Part shown: in pieces, positions 11,701 to 23,700 of the stretch
How the letters are laid out: each line of letters opens with the position of its first letter
Position numbering within the stretch: position 1 is the first letter of the stretch
Source: Mesostigma viride
Lineage: Eukaryota > Streptophyta > Mesostigmatophyceae > Mesostigmatales > Mesostigmataceae
DNA length: 64,000 bases
Direction: 5' to 3'
NCBI GenBank assembly: GCA_009746045.1
Contig: RPFO01000034.1
Location: 290,001-354,000 of the forward strand
Made by a program: the position numbers and the translations under genes
The notes under the pieces: generated by a model
What the model saw: only the letters and a program-made list of their open reading frames with translations
Database searches by the model: none
What the model was told of the DNA's origin: nothing

Positions 11701-14700
11701 GTCCTGCTTACCCTTGCCGTCCCGCTTACCCTTGCCGTCCCGCTTACCCTTGCCGTCCCGCTTACCCTTGCCGTCCCGCTTACCCTTGCCGTCCTGCTTA
11801 CCCTTGCCGTCCCGCTTACCCTTGCCGTCCCGCTTACCCTTGCCGTCCTGCTTACCCTTGCCGTCCTGCTTACCCTTGCCGTCCCGCTTACCCTTGCCGT
11901 CCCGCTTACCCTTGCCGTCCCGCTTACCCTTGCCGTCCCGCTTACCCTTGCCGTCCTGCTTACCCTTGCCGTCCTGCTTACCCTTGCCGTCCTGCTTACC
12001 CTTGCCGTCCTGCTTACCCTTGCCGTCCCGCTTACCCTTGCCGTCCCGCTTACCCTTGCCGTCCTGCTTACCCTTGCCGTCCTGCTTACCCTTGCCGTCC
12101 CGCTTACCCTTGCCGTCCTGCTTACCCTTGCCGTCCTGCTTACCCTTGCCGTCCTGCTTACCCTTGCCGTCCTGCTTACCCTTGCCGTCCTGCTTACCCT
12201 TGCCGTCCCGCTTACCCTTGCCGTCCTGCTTACCCTTGCCGTCCTGCTTACCCTTGCCGTCCCGCTTACCCTTGCCGTCCCGCTTACCCTTGCCGTCCCG
12301 CTTACCCTTGCCGTCCCGCTTACCCTTGCCGTCCCGCTTACCCTTGCCGTCCCGCTTACCCTTGCCGTCCCGCTTACCCTTGCCGTCCCGCTTACCCTTG
12401 CCGTCCCGCTTACCCTTGCCGTCCTGCTTACCCTTGCCGTCCCGCTTACCCTTGCCGTCCCGCTTACCCTTGCCGTCCCGCTTACCCTTGCCGTCCTGCT
12501 TACCCTTGCCGTCCCGCTTACCCTTGCCGTCCCGCTTACCCTTGCCGTCCCGCTTACCCTTGCCGTCCTGCTTACCCTTGCCGTCCTGCTTACCCTTGCC
12601 GTCCTGCTTACCCTTGCCGTCCCGCTTACCCTTGCCGTCCTGGTTACCCTTGCCGTCCTGCTTACCCTTGCCGTCCCGCTTACCCTTGCCGTCCTGCTTA
12701 CCCTTGCCGTCCTGCTTACCCTTGCCGTCCCGCTTACCCTTGCCGTCCTGCTTACCCTTGCCGTCCCGCTTACCCTTGCCGTCCCGCTTACCCTTGCCGT
12801 CCCGCTTACCCTTGCCGTCCTGCTTACCCTTGCCGTCCTGCTTACCCTTGCTGCCCGCTTACCCTTGCCGTCCTGCTTACCCTTGCCGTCCCGCTTACCC
12901 TTGCCGTCCTGCTTACCCTTGCCGTCCTGCTTACCCTTGCCGTCCTGTTTACGCTTGCCGTCCTGCTTACCCTTGCCGTCCTGCTTACCCTTGCCGTCCC
13001 GCTTACCCTTGCCGTCCCGCTTACCCTTGCCGTCCTGCTTACCCTTGCCGTCCCGCTTACCCTTGCCGTCCCGCTTACCCTTGCCGTCCCGCTTACCCTT
13101 GCCGTCCCGCTTACCCTTGCCGTCCTGCTTACCCTTGCCGTCCTGCTTACCCTTGCCGTCCTGCTTACCCTTGCCGTCCTGCTTACCCTTGCCGTCCCGC
13201 TTACCCTTGCCGTCCCGCTTACCCTTGCCGTCCTGGTCACCCTTGCCGTCCTGTTTACGCTTGCCGTCCTGGTTACCCTTGCTGTTCTGTTTACCCTTGC
13301 CGTCCTGCTTACCCTTGCCGTCCCGCTTACCCTTGCCGTCCCGCTTACCCTTGCCGTCCCGCTTACCCTTGCCGTCCCGCTTACCCTTGCCGTCCCGCTT
13401 ACCCTTGCCGTCCCGCTTACCCTTGCCGTCCCGCTTACCCTTGCCGTCCTTTCCTGTGGATCTCTCTCCCCCCCCCCCCCCCCCTCCCCCTTCAGCGCGT
13501 CCCATCCTCCAGACGTCCATCCTTTCTATTGGTTTCTATCCTTGCTGCCTTATTTATCTTCCCGTTTCCTTCCACTGTTCTCTCTGCAGCGCGTCCATCC
13601 TTGAGGTGGCTGATCCTTTCTATCATCCCCTGTCCTTGAATCCTATATATCTTTCCAGTTCCTTACCCTGCGCCCTGCAGCGCGTCCATCCTCCAGACAA
13701 GCATCCTTTGCATTTTTTGCTTTTTTGCTATCCTTGCTGATGGCATTCTTTTTATCTTTCTATTCCCCCTTGCGCCCTGCAGCGCGTCCATCCTCCAGAC
13801 GGCGCGCTACCTGGTCTCCTCAGTTCCCTGCCCAGTGCCGTCAGCCCGCCAGGTTCTTCTACCGCTGGACGACGTTCTGATGCCCGTCACTGCGGGGAGT
13901 GCCGCCGCGGGGCCATCGCTCGCCGAGGTCCGTTATAACACTGTGCATGTCTCCTCACACTGTGTGTGCGTGCCTGCTCCCGTTATAACAGTGTACATGC
14001 CTGCTCCTGATTGACTGCCACTGGTATGGATGGACATGCCATTTCTGGGCTGCGCTGGCTGTCTCACAGATGCACGCACAGGAGGTGGGAGCGTGGGGGC
14101 CATAGCTGGCCGAGGCAGTGTTGCTTGTTTGTGTGCATGCCTGGTTCCCAATAAACCATGACGGGCTCGCTATTATTTGGGTATGGCTGGCCGAGGCGCG
14201 GCTGCTGGCGCGCCGGTTGGGTAGGAGCACAATCCCGTTGCGCTGTCACAAGTGCTAATTCACGCGGTTGTTGATTCTATCCCCATGGAGCTTGTCGCTG
14301 GCCTGGGCTCTTTGAAGGTGTTGGGCATGTCTACTCCCGGATGATCTACGACTGGGCTACTATGTATGAAACCAACGATGGGAGGCATCCTCTGGCGCCA
14401 TCAATGGCCGGGATTCAGGCACTGGCACGCCGGTTGTTTGGGTGGGGGCAGTGCTACATACTGCAGTAGTAATATATATTGTCGAATATATTGTACATAT
14501 ATATACATAGTATGTTGCATGTATTTGTACGTATGCTGCCAGATTTCTTTTTCACACACTGTGAAGAGCGTTGTCACTTGCTAAGCTTTTTTTTATCGGT
14601 TGATTATGACAAATTCTGGTGTTGTTTCTGTCGTGGATGTTGTCGGTAGCCCGTGCAAACGAGCCGGACCTTCTGCCCCAAAGGGAAAAGGTATGGAGCC

Positions 14701-17700
14701 TTGGTTCCAAGGAGCCACCGACAAGTCCTTTTTAGCTTCCCGTTTTAGCTACCCGTCAACCTGCATATTCTCCCAGTTACCTGTCTGCTTGTACATGTTG
14801 GCTTATCTACCTACTACTGACAATCAACATCATCATGTTGTCTTATCCACTACCATCAATCATCTTGTGTGCGTGTAATATTTCTTACATGCTGGTAGCA
14901 TAAATTTGGCCACAATCGCCCGTTCCCATCCAACTTCTTAGATAGATCTTCTTGCATAAATCTATCATCTTTTCTATCTTTCCTAGGTGTACACGCAAGC
15001 GTTGCCTTGCGCAGCTTTGGTCCAGCCGTTGCTGTGGTTGACACTGCACCACCTGACAGAGCCATGCTTAGTCACCCCACCGTTGCGGCCTTTCGTTGCG
15101 CAGCTGTCATTCCAGCCGCTGCTGCAGAGCCTCGACGTGAGCAACATTTTCCTGTTGCTGTCGGCCGTCATCTGTGAGAAGCGGATCCTGCTGCGCGCGT
15201 CGCAGTGAGTTTGACGGGGGAGGCTTGCAGTGAGGGACGATGGGGTGGGGTGCGTGTGATGGCAAGAGGGTCCTGCTGCCCGCGTCACAGTGAGGGATGG
15301 AGGGAGGGAGGGATTCTGATTGCTCATTGGGCTAGTAACGGGCGGTGTTAATGAGGGTGTAAGGAGGAGCGAGATGCTCATGAAGAAAGGAAGGGGCTAA
15401 GGAAGAGAGTGCGCCCAGTGACTGACGGATTATGGAGGTGCTTTGTGAGAGAAGAGGGTGACGGATGTGCCCAGCAAGGGTAGGTCGGCGGGTGCGCGCG
15501 TCCCAGTGAGTCTAGGGTGATGGATGCTGCCTTGGCTTGGGGCTGACAGTTTTGGGTGATGGGCGCGCCCAGGGGTGAGGGGGATATTACTCAATTGCCA
15601 CTCAATTGTCACTCCATTATCACTCAATTATCACTCATTCATCATCACTCAAGGAGCCCACCCCGGTACACTTAGCTCTAAACAGCGCCGGGACCTTTTT
15701 GCCACCTGCCCTTTCCGGAATTAACTTTGGTGTACCAGCGAGTGGTTACCGCCGGCTAAATAGCTCCGGACCTGTTGCCGCAGGTGGCAAAAAGGTTCCG
15801 GCGCTATTTAGAGCTAACTGGTACCCCTCGTGCCCTTATCACTTAATAGGGAATATCAGTTAATGGAGAATACCACTTTGTGAATATGTGTCATCCATGC
15901 ATGCAGGGATTCATGGGTTGACCAGGGAGCCCAGGGACGCGACTGTCACATTTATTACTATATGATTCTGGTGCACAAGGAAGATGTAGTTAAAGAGATT
16001 CGCATTTCCGGACAGTTTGTGAGTGTTTACATGTACGCTGCCCCCCCAAAGCCTCTCACAAACAAGGCCGGAATCTCAATCCATGGTGTTGCAGATGCTT
16101 GTACTTTTGCTCGTACTTGTGTGATGCTTGCATTTGTACTTGTACTTGTACTTGTACTTGTGCCATGTCTGCCTTGGGCACTCGTACGGCACTCTTAAGC
16201 TCTGACGGCAGTCAACACCCAGCAAGCCTGGCGTTTCCTGATGATATCCCTCGCTTGCCCGCCGCCCCCACCCTGGCAGGTACTCCCTGCTGACCAATGT
16301 GGCAGAGGCACTGTGCCAGCTCATCTTCCCGCTGACGTGGCAGGTGGGTGCGCTCGTAACGTTTGCCAGTGCTGTCTATTGTGGGGAGTGGAGAATGGTG
16401 AAGTGCGAAATGGTGAGGGGGGACATGCTGAAAGGGGGACGGGTAAATGGGGTAATGAGGAAGGGGGAAGCGACGGAGGGGGAACTGGTCAAGCTTGCTG
16501 GCTTTTCCAGACTGCCTCTGGTGGGGTGGGGTATCTCTTAATTTTTGGGGGGGAAGTCAGAATTGCGCACATGCCCCCTCATGGTGTTGCAATCCGACGG
16601 CTGTGGCAGCCTGGGATGGCTTGGAAGTGCATTTGCTGTTGCTACGCCACTTCAAAAGCATTCGAGGGGTGCATAGAACTTTTTTGTAAAATGGACCCAT
16701 CAGCAGCAACAACCGTCCTTTCCTTGAAGCAAGCGTAGCGCGCACCCCGATGTTGTAACCATACTGTACAGGATTTCTTTTGGTAGAAGTGGAAGGGCCG
16801 TAGCCATACAGTTGCCTATTTCTGCCTACACTTAGGAGTTCGTATTAATATTCATACTAACTGTACGTATAACTGACATTGCCGCTACTTGTGTTTTCAT
16901 CCGCTGCCACCTGGCCACATATATGTTGTAGCAATTCTTGTCATTGTAGTTAGGTAACTTCCAAACCTGCAGGCCCATTTGGCCCCACCTTCCGCCAAGC
17001 GCTTGTTAATCGGCCACCTTTTAAACGCCAACGATTACTGTTGCACACGTATCATTTGCGCCATTGTCGATCATGGATCTGCCGTAGGTTGTCTACCAAA
17101 ACCATGGATTTTCATGGCGTTGTCTGTAAACGCTTTATACCTCCAGTAAAAAGAATTCTTTGACAAACTAATCACATTGCCACCGTTGGCTGCTCTCTTT
17201 TGTATACCCTGGTGCCTCGTCCCCCCTGCTCCATAATCTATGGCCCCCTGTCCCCCCCTCCCCCCCCCCCCACAGCACGTCTACATCCCCGTGCTCCCCT
17301 CCACCCTGGCCACCATGGTGGAAGCACCCACGCCCTACCTGATGGGGCAGCAGTCGGCAACACCCCTGGAGATGGACAGCGGCGCGGTTGATGGGGTGAG
17401 CCGTGGTCGTCATTCAGAAGCACGACTTGTATGAGACTTGCTAGTCATATGCAAGGGGCGCTATGCGGTATGTGAGCACAGGGTCTGCGTGCTAATTAAT
17501 TAATTAATTAATTAATTAATTAATTAATTGATTGATTACTGCGGTATGTGAGGTGTGTTGGCTGTCATGTGAGTTGTGGTGGTCACCAGATTAGCGGCAC
17601 TAGAAATTTCTTGACAGAACCCATCGACAGGCCTGGCTTGGCTTTGCTCAGGTTCCCTGTTTTGGAGCAGTTGACTGGCTCACCGGCACATCAACCGACC

Positions 17701-20700
17701 CACCCACGCGTCCACCGCGTTTCGCGATGCGCTTACGTATATGCCGTCCTTGACACTTAGGTATGATGTCACAATCATGTCAGTCAATCGCTACTATCGT
17801 CACCGTCGTCGTCGTCATCAAGCTTGCTTGTGTGCCTTATATGTCATGTGCCCATGTGCCTGCTTGTGTGCCATCATTCGTCGCTCTCGCCACCCATGTC
17901 ATCGGTTGCGACAGGATCCAGGTCGCCTGCATTGACCCCCGCGTACATGCTGTACTGCGTTGTTTCTAACGATAGCACACATAGTCAATACTGTATTGTA
18001 AGCGTGAGAAAATGTTCCGGCTGTGGAGTGTGCTAAAATGCAGTATCTTCTTACTGTCACTGTTACCAGGGCTATCTCTCGTCCGCTCGCGTTGTCGCTA
18101 TGTATATGTCGTTCTTGCGGGAGCTGGACCACATGCACTAATTATGAGCCACTGTGGACGCTGCTATCTGCCACCACCTCCTCGCCCCCACAAGAAAACT
18201 TGGACAATGACGTCGTTTGACTGCTTCGTGTGTTAGCAGCTTATCTCATTCTTCTCGCTACGTGTGTCCCAGGTTGTCCTCGCGGAGCTGGACCAAAACA
18301 TACTCTCATGGTCGTCACCGCGTACCCTGCTACCCATACTCACGATTCAAACTGCCGACGCTATCGCCCTCGTCACGTTGCCATTGATAGGTCGTCCTCG
18401 CGGAGCTGGGCCACCATGTTATCTGGTAGTTAGTGCAATATCTTAATTTTCGTTGCTATGTGTGTTGCCGCCGCCCTATCTAGGTCGTCCTCGTGGAGCT
18501 GGACCACAACCGGATCATCTGCCATAACGACACGATCCCTCCTCTGCCAGAGTCCCTGCCCGAGGTCGCGCGCGCCAAGCAGCTGCTGCGCGCGGGGGGT
18601 CTGCACGCCAGCTCAGCGCACCTCGACACAAGCAGTGCCCGCGTGAGGGCCACCGAGGAGCGGGGTGGGGCCGCCGGTGGGCCGGCGAGCGCGGCGATTC
18701 TGGCAGCCGGTTTTGGGGACACCCGTAGCGCGTCCTCAACGCCATATTCGGCCACGGCGGCGGGGACCCTGGGGAGGAGGGCGATGGCGAACGCGGCCAG
18801 GGGGGGGGTTGCCCCTGCTGCCTCGTTGGACGTGTGGAAGAGGCACCAGCTGCACCGGTTGCGGGCAAAAGCATGGGGTCAGCAGCACGAGGCGTGTGTG
18901 AGGTGGGTACGATGGCCGCTTTGTATTGGGGGTATGGGCGCTGAGTGGGCAGCAACTAGGAAGGGGGCCAGCAACAAGAGTCTTGTGCAGGGTGCGTACT
19001 GTAGCTGTTGGGTCTATATCCTAGTTCGTTTGTTTGATATATATACTTTAAAATTATAATGACTTACATCAGAGTGGCACCCAATTAAACACAAACAAAG
19101 CCAAAGCTAGCAAGAGATACCACGACAAAATAACTACAGCCGGCATGGGACACTCGATCCACACCGAAATGTTCACAGTAAAACAGCCTAATATATATGG
19201 CCGCTCCTGGCCTAAAAATGTCCTGCATTTCTAATAAACTGCTATACTGCTATATCTATATCATATATATCTATATGCATATCTATATCTATATAGATAT
19301 CTACATCTATACAGATATAGATATCTACATCTATATCTATATCTATGAAACAAAGGAACTAGGATATAGACCCAATGTAGTAATTAATGAATCAATTAGT
19401 CTCGTGACCCAATATGTATTAGCCTTATTCAGTGATAACACTGGCTTGGGCATTTTTATATCAGAGGGTATAGGCGAAGGGTTGGCGATGGTAAGTAACG
19501 GGTGCCAGCGGCACCCGGCGTGTGTCGGGTGCCATTGATTTACCAGGGTATGTGTCAGTGCAATAATTAATCGTGGGCAGGACTTGAGGTACGCCAAGTC
19601 AGGCCAGGGTAGGGGCAGCATAGGGTTTGTGTTAGCTGCAGTTACTATCTGCTGTCACATGTGCTATCCCGTGCTGTCCCGTTGGTTATGTCTGCTACGC
19701 TCGTGAGTCACTTCTTCCTTGCAGCCGAGGGGCAGGTTGAAGGTAGGCATAGGCAAGCAGGTCGGCAGGTGGAGCATGGGGATGACAGCAGCGAAGGGGA
19801 GAGGAATTTAAAGGGATGGAGGAATAGAAGGGAAGAGGAATAGCCAAGAGATGGGTTGACTGATGGGCTGGATGGCAGGTCGGAGCAAGGGGGCACCTTG
19901 GCTTTCTTTCAGGGGCTTTTGTGAATGTGGGGGAAGGGCAGGACATGAAGGAGGAGACGGGGGTTGAGGCAGAGCCTGTGACGTAGGACAGTACGAGGAG
20001 CGACGGTAGTACGAGGAAGGAAGGAAGTTTTCAAAGTGTAGGCAAGGATAAGGCAAGCTGGAAAACAGTAAAGAGCTACGGGGCGGAGCCTTTCACTAAT
20101 GACAGAGGGCAGTCTAAGGGGCCAAGGGGTGCAAGCATGTGGGTACCATAGCCAGAGCATAAATGAGACAACCAGCGCAGGCCAGAAATCGCGGTATCTC
20201 TATATGAGCTGTAGCTGTGGTTTCCCTTCAAAGCGTCGGGGTGACAGCCTGTGCGTGGATATGTGGTGTAGCTAATATCTGGACAGCTGTTAGGCGTGGC
20301 TCCGCCCAGAGCTTGCGCTGCTGCTTGTCTCTTTACCTCGAAGTATGGATAGCGACCCCTCAAGAATGAGGGCTGGTTCGCTGGAAGCCTTGAAATCGGC
20401 CATGCACTCTCTTTGCATGGTCTCTTCTCACTGCCTCTCTTCTCACTGCCTCTCTTTGCACTGCCTGTGATGGCTGCCCTGTCTCTTTGGGAAAACCCTG
20501 GCCTCCTTGGCTGTGGCCCTGGAATATCCTTTTTTGCTGTTCCCGGGCAACATCATTCTTCCTTCAGAGACATTTTTCTGGAGATGATGTGCTCCCTGCT
20601 CACCAAGGCGCTCGAGTATTCAGCGACCGCGTCCACTGGCAGAGGCAAGGCCAGCCCCATTGTAAGTCCTCTTCCCCCCCCCCTCCCCTCCCCCTCCCCT

Positions 20701-23700
20701 CCCCTCCTCCTCCTCCTCCTCCTCCTCCTCCTCCTCCTCCTCCTCCTCCTCCTCCTCCTCCTCCTCCTCCTCCTCCTCCTCCTCCTCCTCCTCCTCCTCC
20801 TCCTCCTCCTCCTCCTCCTCCTCCTCCTCCTCCTCCTCCTCCTCCTCCTCCTCCTCCTCCCCTCCTCCTCCTCCCCCTCCTCCTCCTCCTCCTCCTCCTC
20901 CCCTCCTCCCCCCCCTCCTCCTCCTCCTCCTCCTCCTCCTCCTCCTCCTCCTCCTCCTCCTCCTCCTCCTCCTCCTCCTCCTCCTCCTCCTCCTCCTCCT
21001 CCTCCTCCTCCTCCTCCTCCTCCTCCTCCTCCTCCTCCTCCTCCTCCTCCTCCTCCTCCTCCTCCTCCTCCTCCTCCTCCTCCTCCTCCCCCTCCCCCTC
21101 CTCCTCCTCCTCCCCCTCCTCCTCCTCCTCCTCCTCCTCCCCTTCTCCCCTTCTCTTTGGCAGGCCCAGTGTGGTCCTTTAAGTTTCTTTTCTCCCTCTG
21201 TAATATCTCTTCTCCCTTCATAGCATCTTCTCCCTTGTCAGTATTTCTACATCCATCAGATGAAGTCCCGCAGTTAACAGTTCCGGTCAGGCAAATGTGG
21301 GAGAGCAGGAGTAGCTCGAGCTGACTAGAACCGGACCACGTGGTCGCATTCTGTGCAACCGATGTCCTCGAGTATTGAAGGAGCAAGCCATTGATTGTTT
21401 AGCGTTGGTTTGGCCAGATGCAACAAGAAAGCGCATCATTTCTAACTACAACAATACTACATTCATTCACTCCTCCACTCAAACACCCACCCACCCACCC
21501 ACCCACCCACCCACCCACCCACCCACCCACCCACCCACCCACCCACCCACCCACCCACCCACCCACCCACCACCACCCACCCACCCACCCACCCACCCAC
21601 CCACCCACCCACCCACCCACCCACCCACCCACCCATTCATTGATTCGTACTTTCATTGACTGACCAGGATTCATGCACGCAAATGATTCACACACAGGAC
21701 GCATGCACATGATTCACACACAGGACTCATGCACATGATTTACACACAGTATCCACACACGGGATCCACACGCAGGATTCATGCACGCAGCAGGTGACCA
21801 GGTTTCTCGCATACATCAATTGTATCATTGGGTGAATGGACCAGGATGGCGTGGCGTCTGGCAGCTGGACCTCACGTGGTTCCAACCGTGACGCCTCGTC
21901 CACCGATTCCCAGATGCAGGCTCTGGTAAGTAGTTCGGCTTTGGGGGGGCTGTGTGAGACGTGGACTTGGGTGGGTTGGGGTTGGGTGGGTTGGGGGTCG
22001 GGTGGATGATGGCACTTGGTTGGCAAGGGGCCGGGCATAGTATAATTTTTAATAACTTTGCTGGGGTTTGGAAAGCGGCAGATAAAATGTCTAATAATAA
22101 TCATGGGCCTGTGCATGCGCACGAACGAAGCGTCCGCGGGCACCACCCTTCTTAATTGAGAGATCTGTTTCCGTATTTCAGCTCATCGGCAACAGCCTGT
22201 TTTGTCCCCTGCACATACAGCCTGTTTCAGTTGTTATGTGCATAGCCACGCACTAGCCGTGTACAATACATCGCTGCCCAGATGGGCATGAGGTGCGCTT
22301 ACATGAGGATCCACTAGTTTGCGGCAAGATCATTTCCTACACTCCTGTAACTAGCAAGCCTTCCTGTAGCATATTGGGTAGCAGAGGGTGCTCTGCATGT
22401 TTGTTGCCTTAATCAGCGTACTGATTCTCTTTAACTGCAATGCATTGTGTGAGTTCTGGGCGGCAGTAGTTTTGACCGTGTGTGCCGCGTGTGTTGTATA
22501 GTCAGTGCACACAAGGTAGGACCGTGGCCCAGTCTCATGCACCTGATGAAGGCCGTATCCCTTGTGTACACACCCGTGTAATAAAATTTTATACTGATAT
22601 GTAGTCTATATATAGCACTGCGTAAGGTAATCTGTATCACATGCTTGGTGGCAAGTTAGCGCGCCTGCCTTCACAAAATTAAACAGGAGCTTGTGAGCGC
22701 GAACCCAACCTTTCTCACATGGCACGCAGCGCCCCTGCGCAACGTACCAAACGAGATACCACTCGTGCACGCCCCAGCCGGTCACCGTACAATCAAAGCT
22801 AGCCATTCTGTGTGTGCTGGCAAACGCTCCCCCTGGCCCCGGTTGGCTCTTTAAAACGGTTTGTGGTTTGCCACACTCTTTGCCACGCCATCTACCACGC
22901 TCTTTGCCACGCTCTTTGCCTTGCTCTTTGCCACACTCTTTGCCTTGCTCTTTGCCACGCTCTTTGCCTTGCTCTTTGCCACGCTCTTTGCCACGCTCTT
23001 TGCCACGCTCTTTGCCACGCTGTTTGCCACACTGTGCCCCGCTTGCCCAGCTGCACATCATGTCCCAGTCCAACGCGTTCCAGGAGTTCGAACAGGACTT
23101 CCAGGCGCGCTCGCCCCAGAGCAGCGACGTCGCAGGTTAGGCTTGCAACGTGGAACGCAGGAAATTGAAGTCGTGTGGCCTGAGTGGGGCATGCCGTCAT
23201 CTCTTGCAGCACTGGCCCCCGGCACTGGCCGGTGGCGTGGCTGGAATTGGGGAACGAACCTCCTTAGCTGAGGGGCAACAGCCTGTTGCGGGTGGATGGG
23301 CATGAGAGGAGGTTGTGGGGCATTATCTCCTTCTTTTTTTTGGCACATGGTGTCAGTTGTGGCTGGGTCGGGTCATGGGGATGTCAAGTCTTTTTTCGTG
23401 GTTTTGGATAAAAATGCCTTGACTTTTTCTGACAGTGCCATGGAGTTTCAAAATCTTTTACGAAGGTGCCTGGTAACACAAGTTACTTTACGGACGTACA
23501 TGTGTGTTTGCCACTGGCGAACGGTATGGCAAACAGCAGTAGGCCTAACTCGCAGAGTCCAGCACCATGGCACCCACTCATAATACATGCCATCCAGAGG
23601 CCCTTGCCTGTGGGTGCATGTCAACACCTAAGGGCTGTCCCCATCACCTTTTCCAGTTCCTTCATTGCAGGGAGCTTTAGTGCAGGGAGAAATGATTGGG

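Larger units (their letters stand above)
4118..13782 (+). other. SCD1-like intron 3 (9.7 kb, satellite-filled)
   Basis: By far the longest intron of the gene. It contains a copy of the exon 3 end (4192-4229), a 38-bp tandem repeat (4357-4470), about 600 bases of unremarkable sequence, the 18-bp minisatellite (5111-13452) and four degenerate copies of the exon 4 acceptor (13493-13783). The donor is gtgggt and the acceptor ccctgcag. No gene other than the host is supported inside it. Confidence 0.8.

Noticed and set aside
5041-13740. Open frames of over 2,800 codons on both strands (LTLAVP, LPLPSR and ARVSGT repeats)
   Set aside because: They arise because an 18-bp unit without stops is repeated about 463 times. 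The array lies in an intron between two phase-compatible SCD1-like exons, has a one-base-deleted unit, and shows no codon-level constraint.
20413-21386. Poly-Leu, poly-Pro, poly-Ser and poly-Gly frames
   Set aside because: Produced by the CTC trinucleotide repeat. Only 20568-20661 is supported as an exon.
21375-21710. HPPT-repeat frames on both strands
   Set aside because: Produced by the CCCA microsatellite.
22606-23271. Frames made of ERGK or LFATLFA repeats
   Set aside because: Produced by the 12-bp intronic satellite before exon 11.
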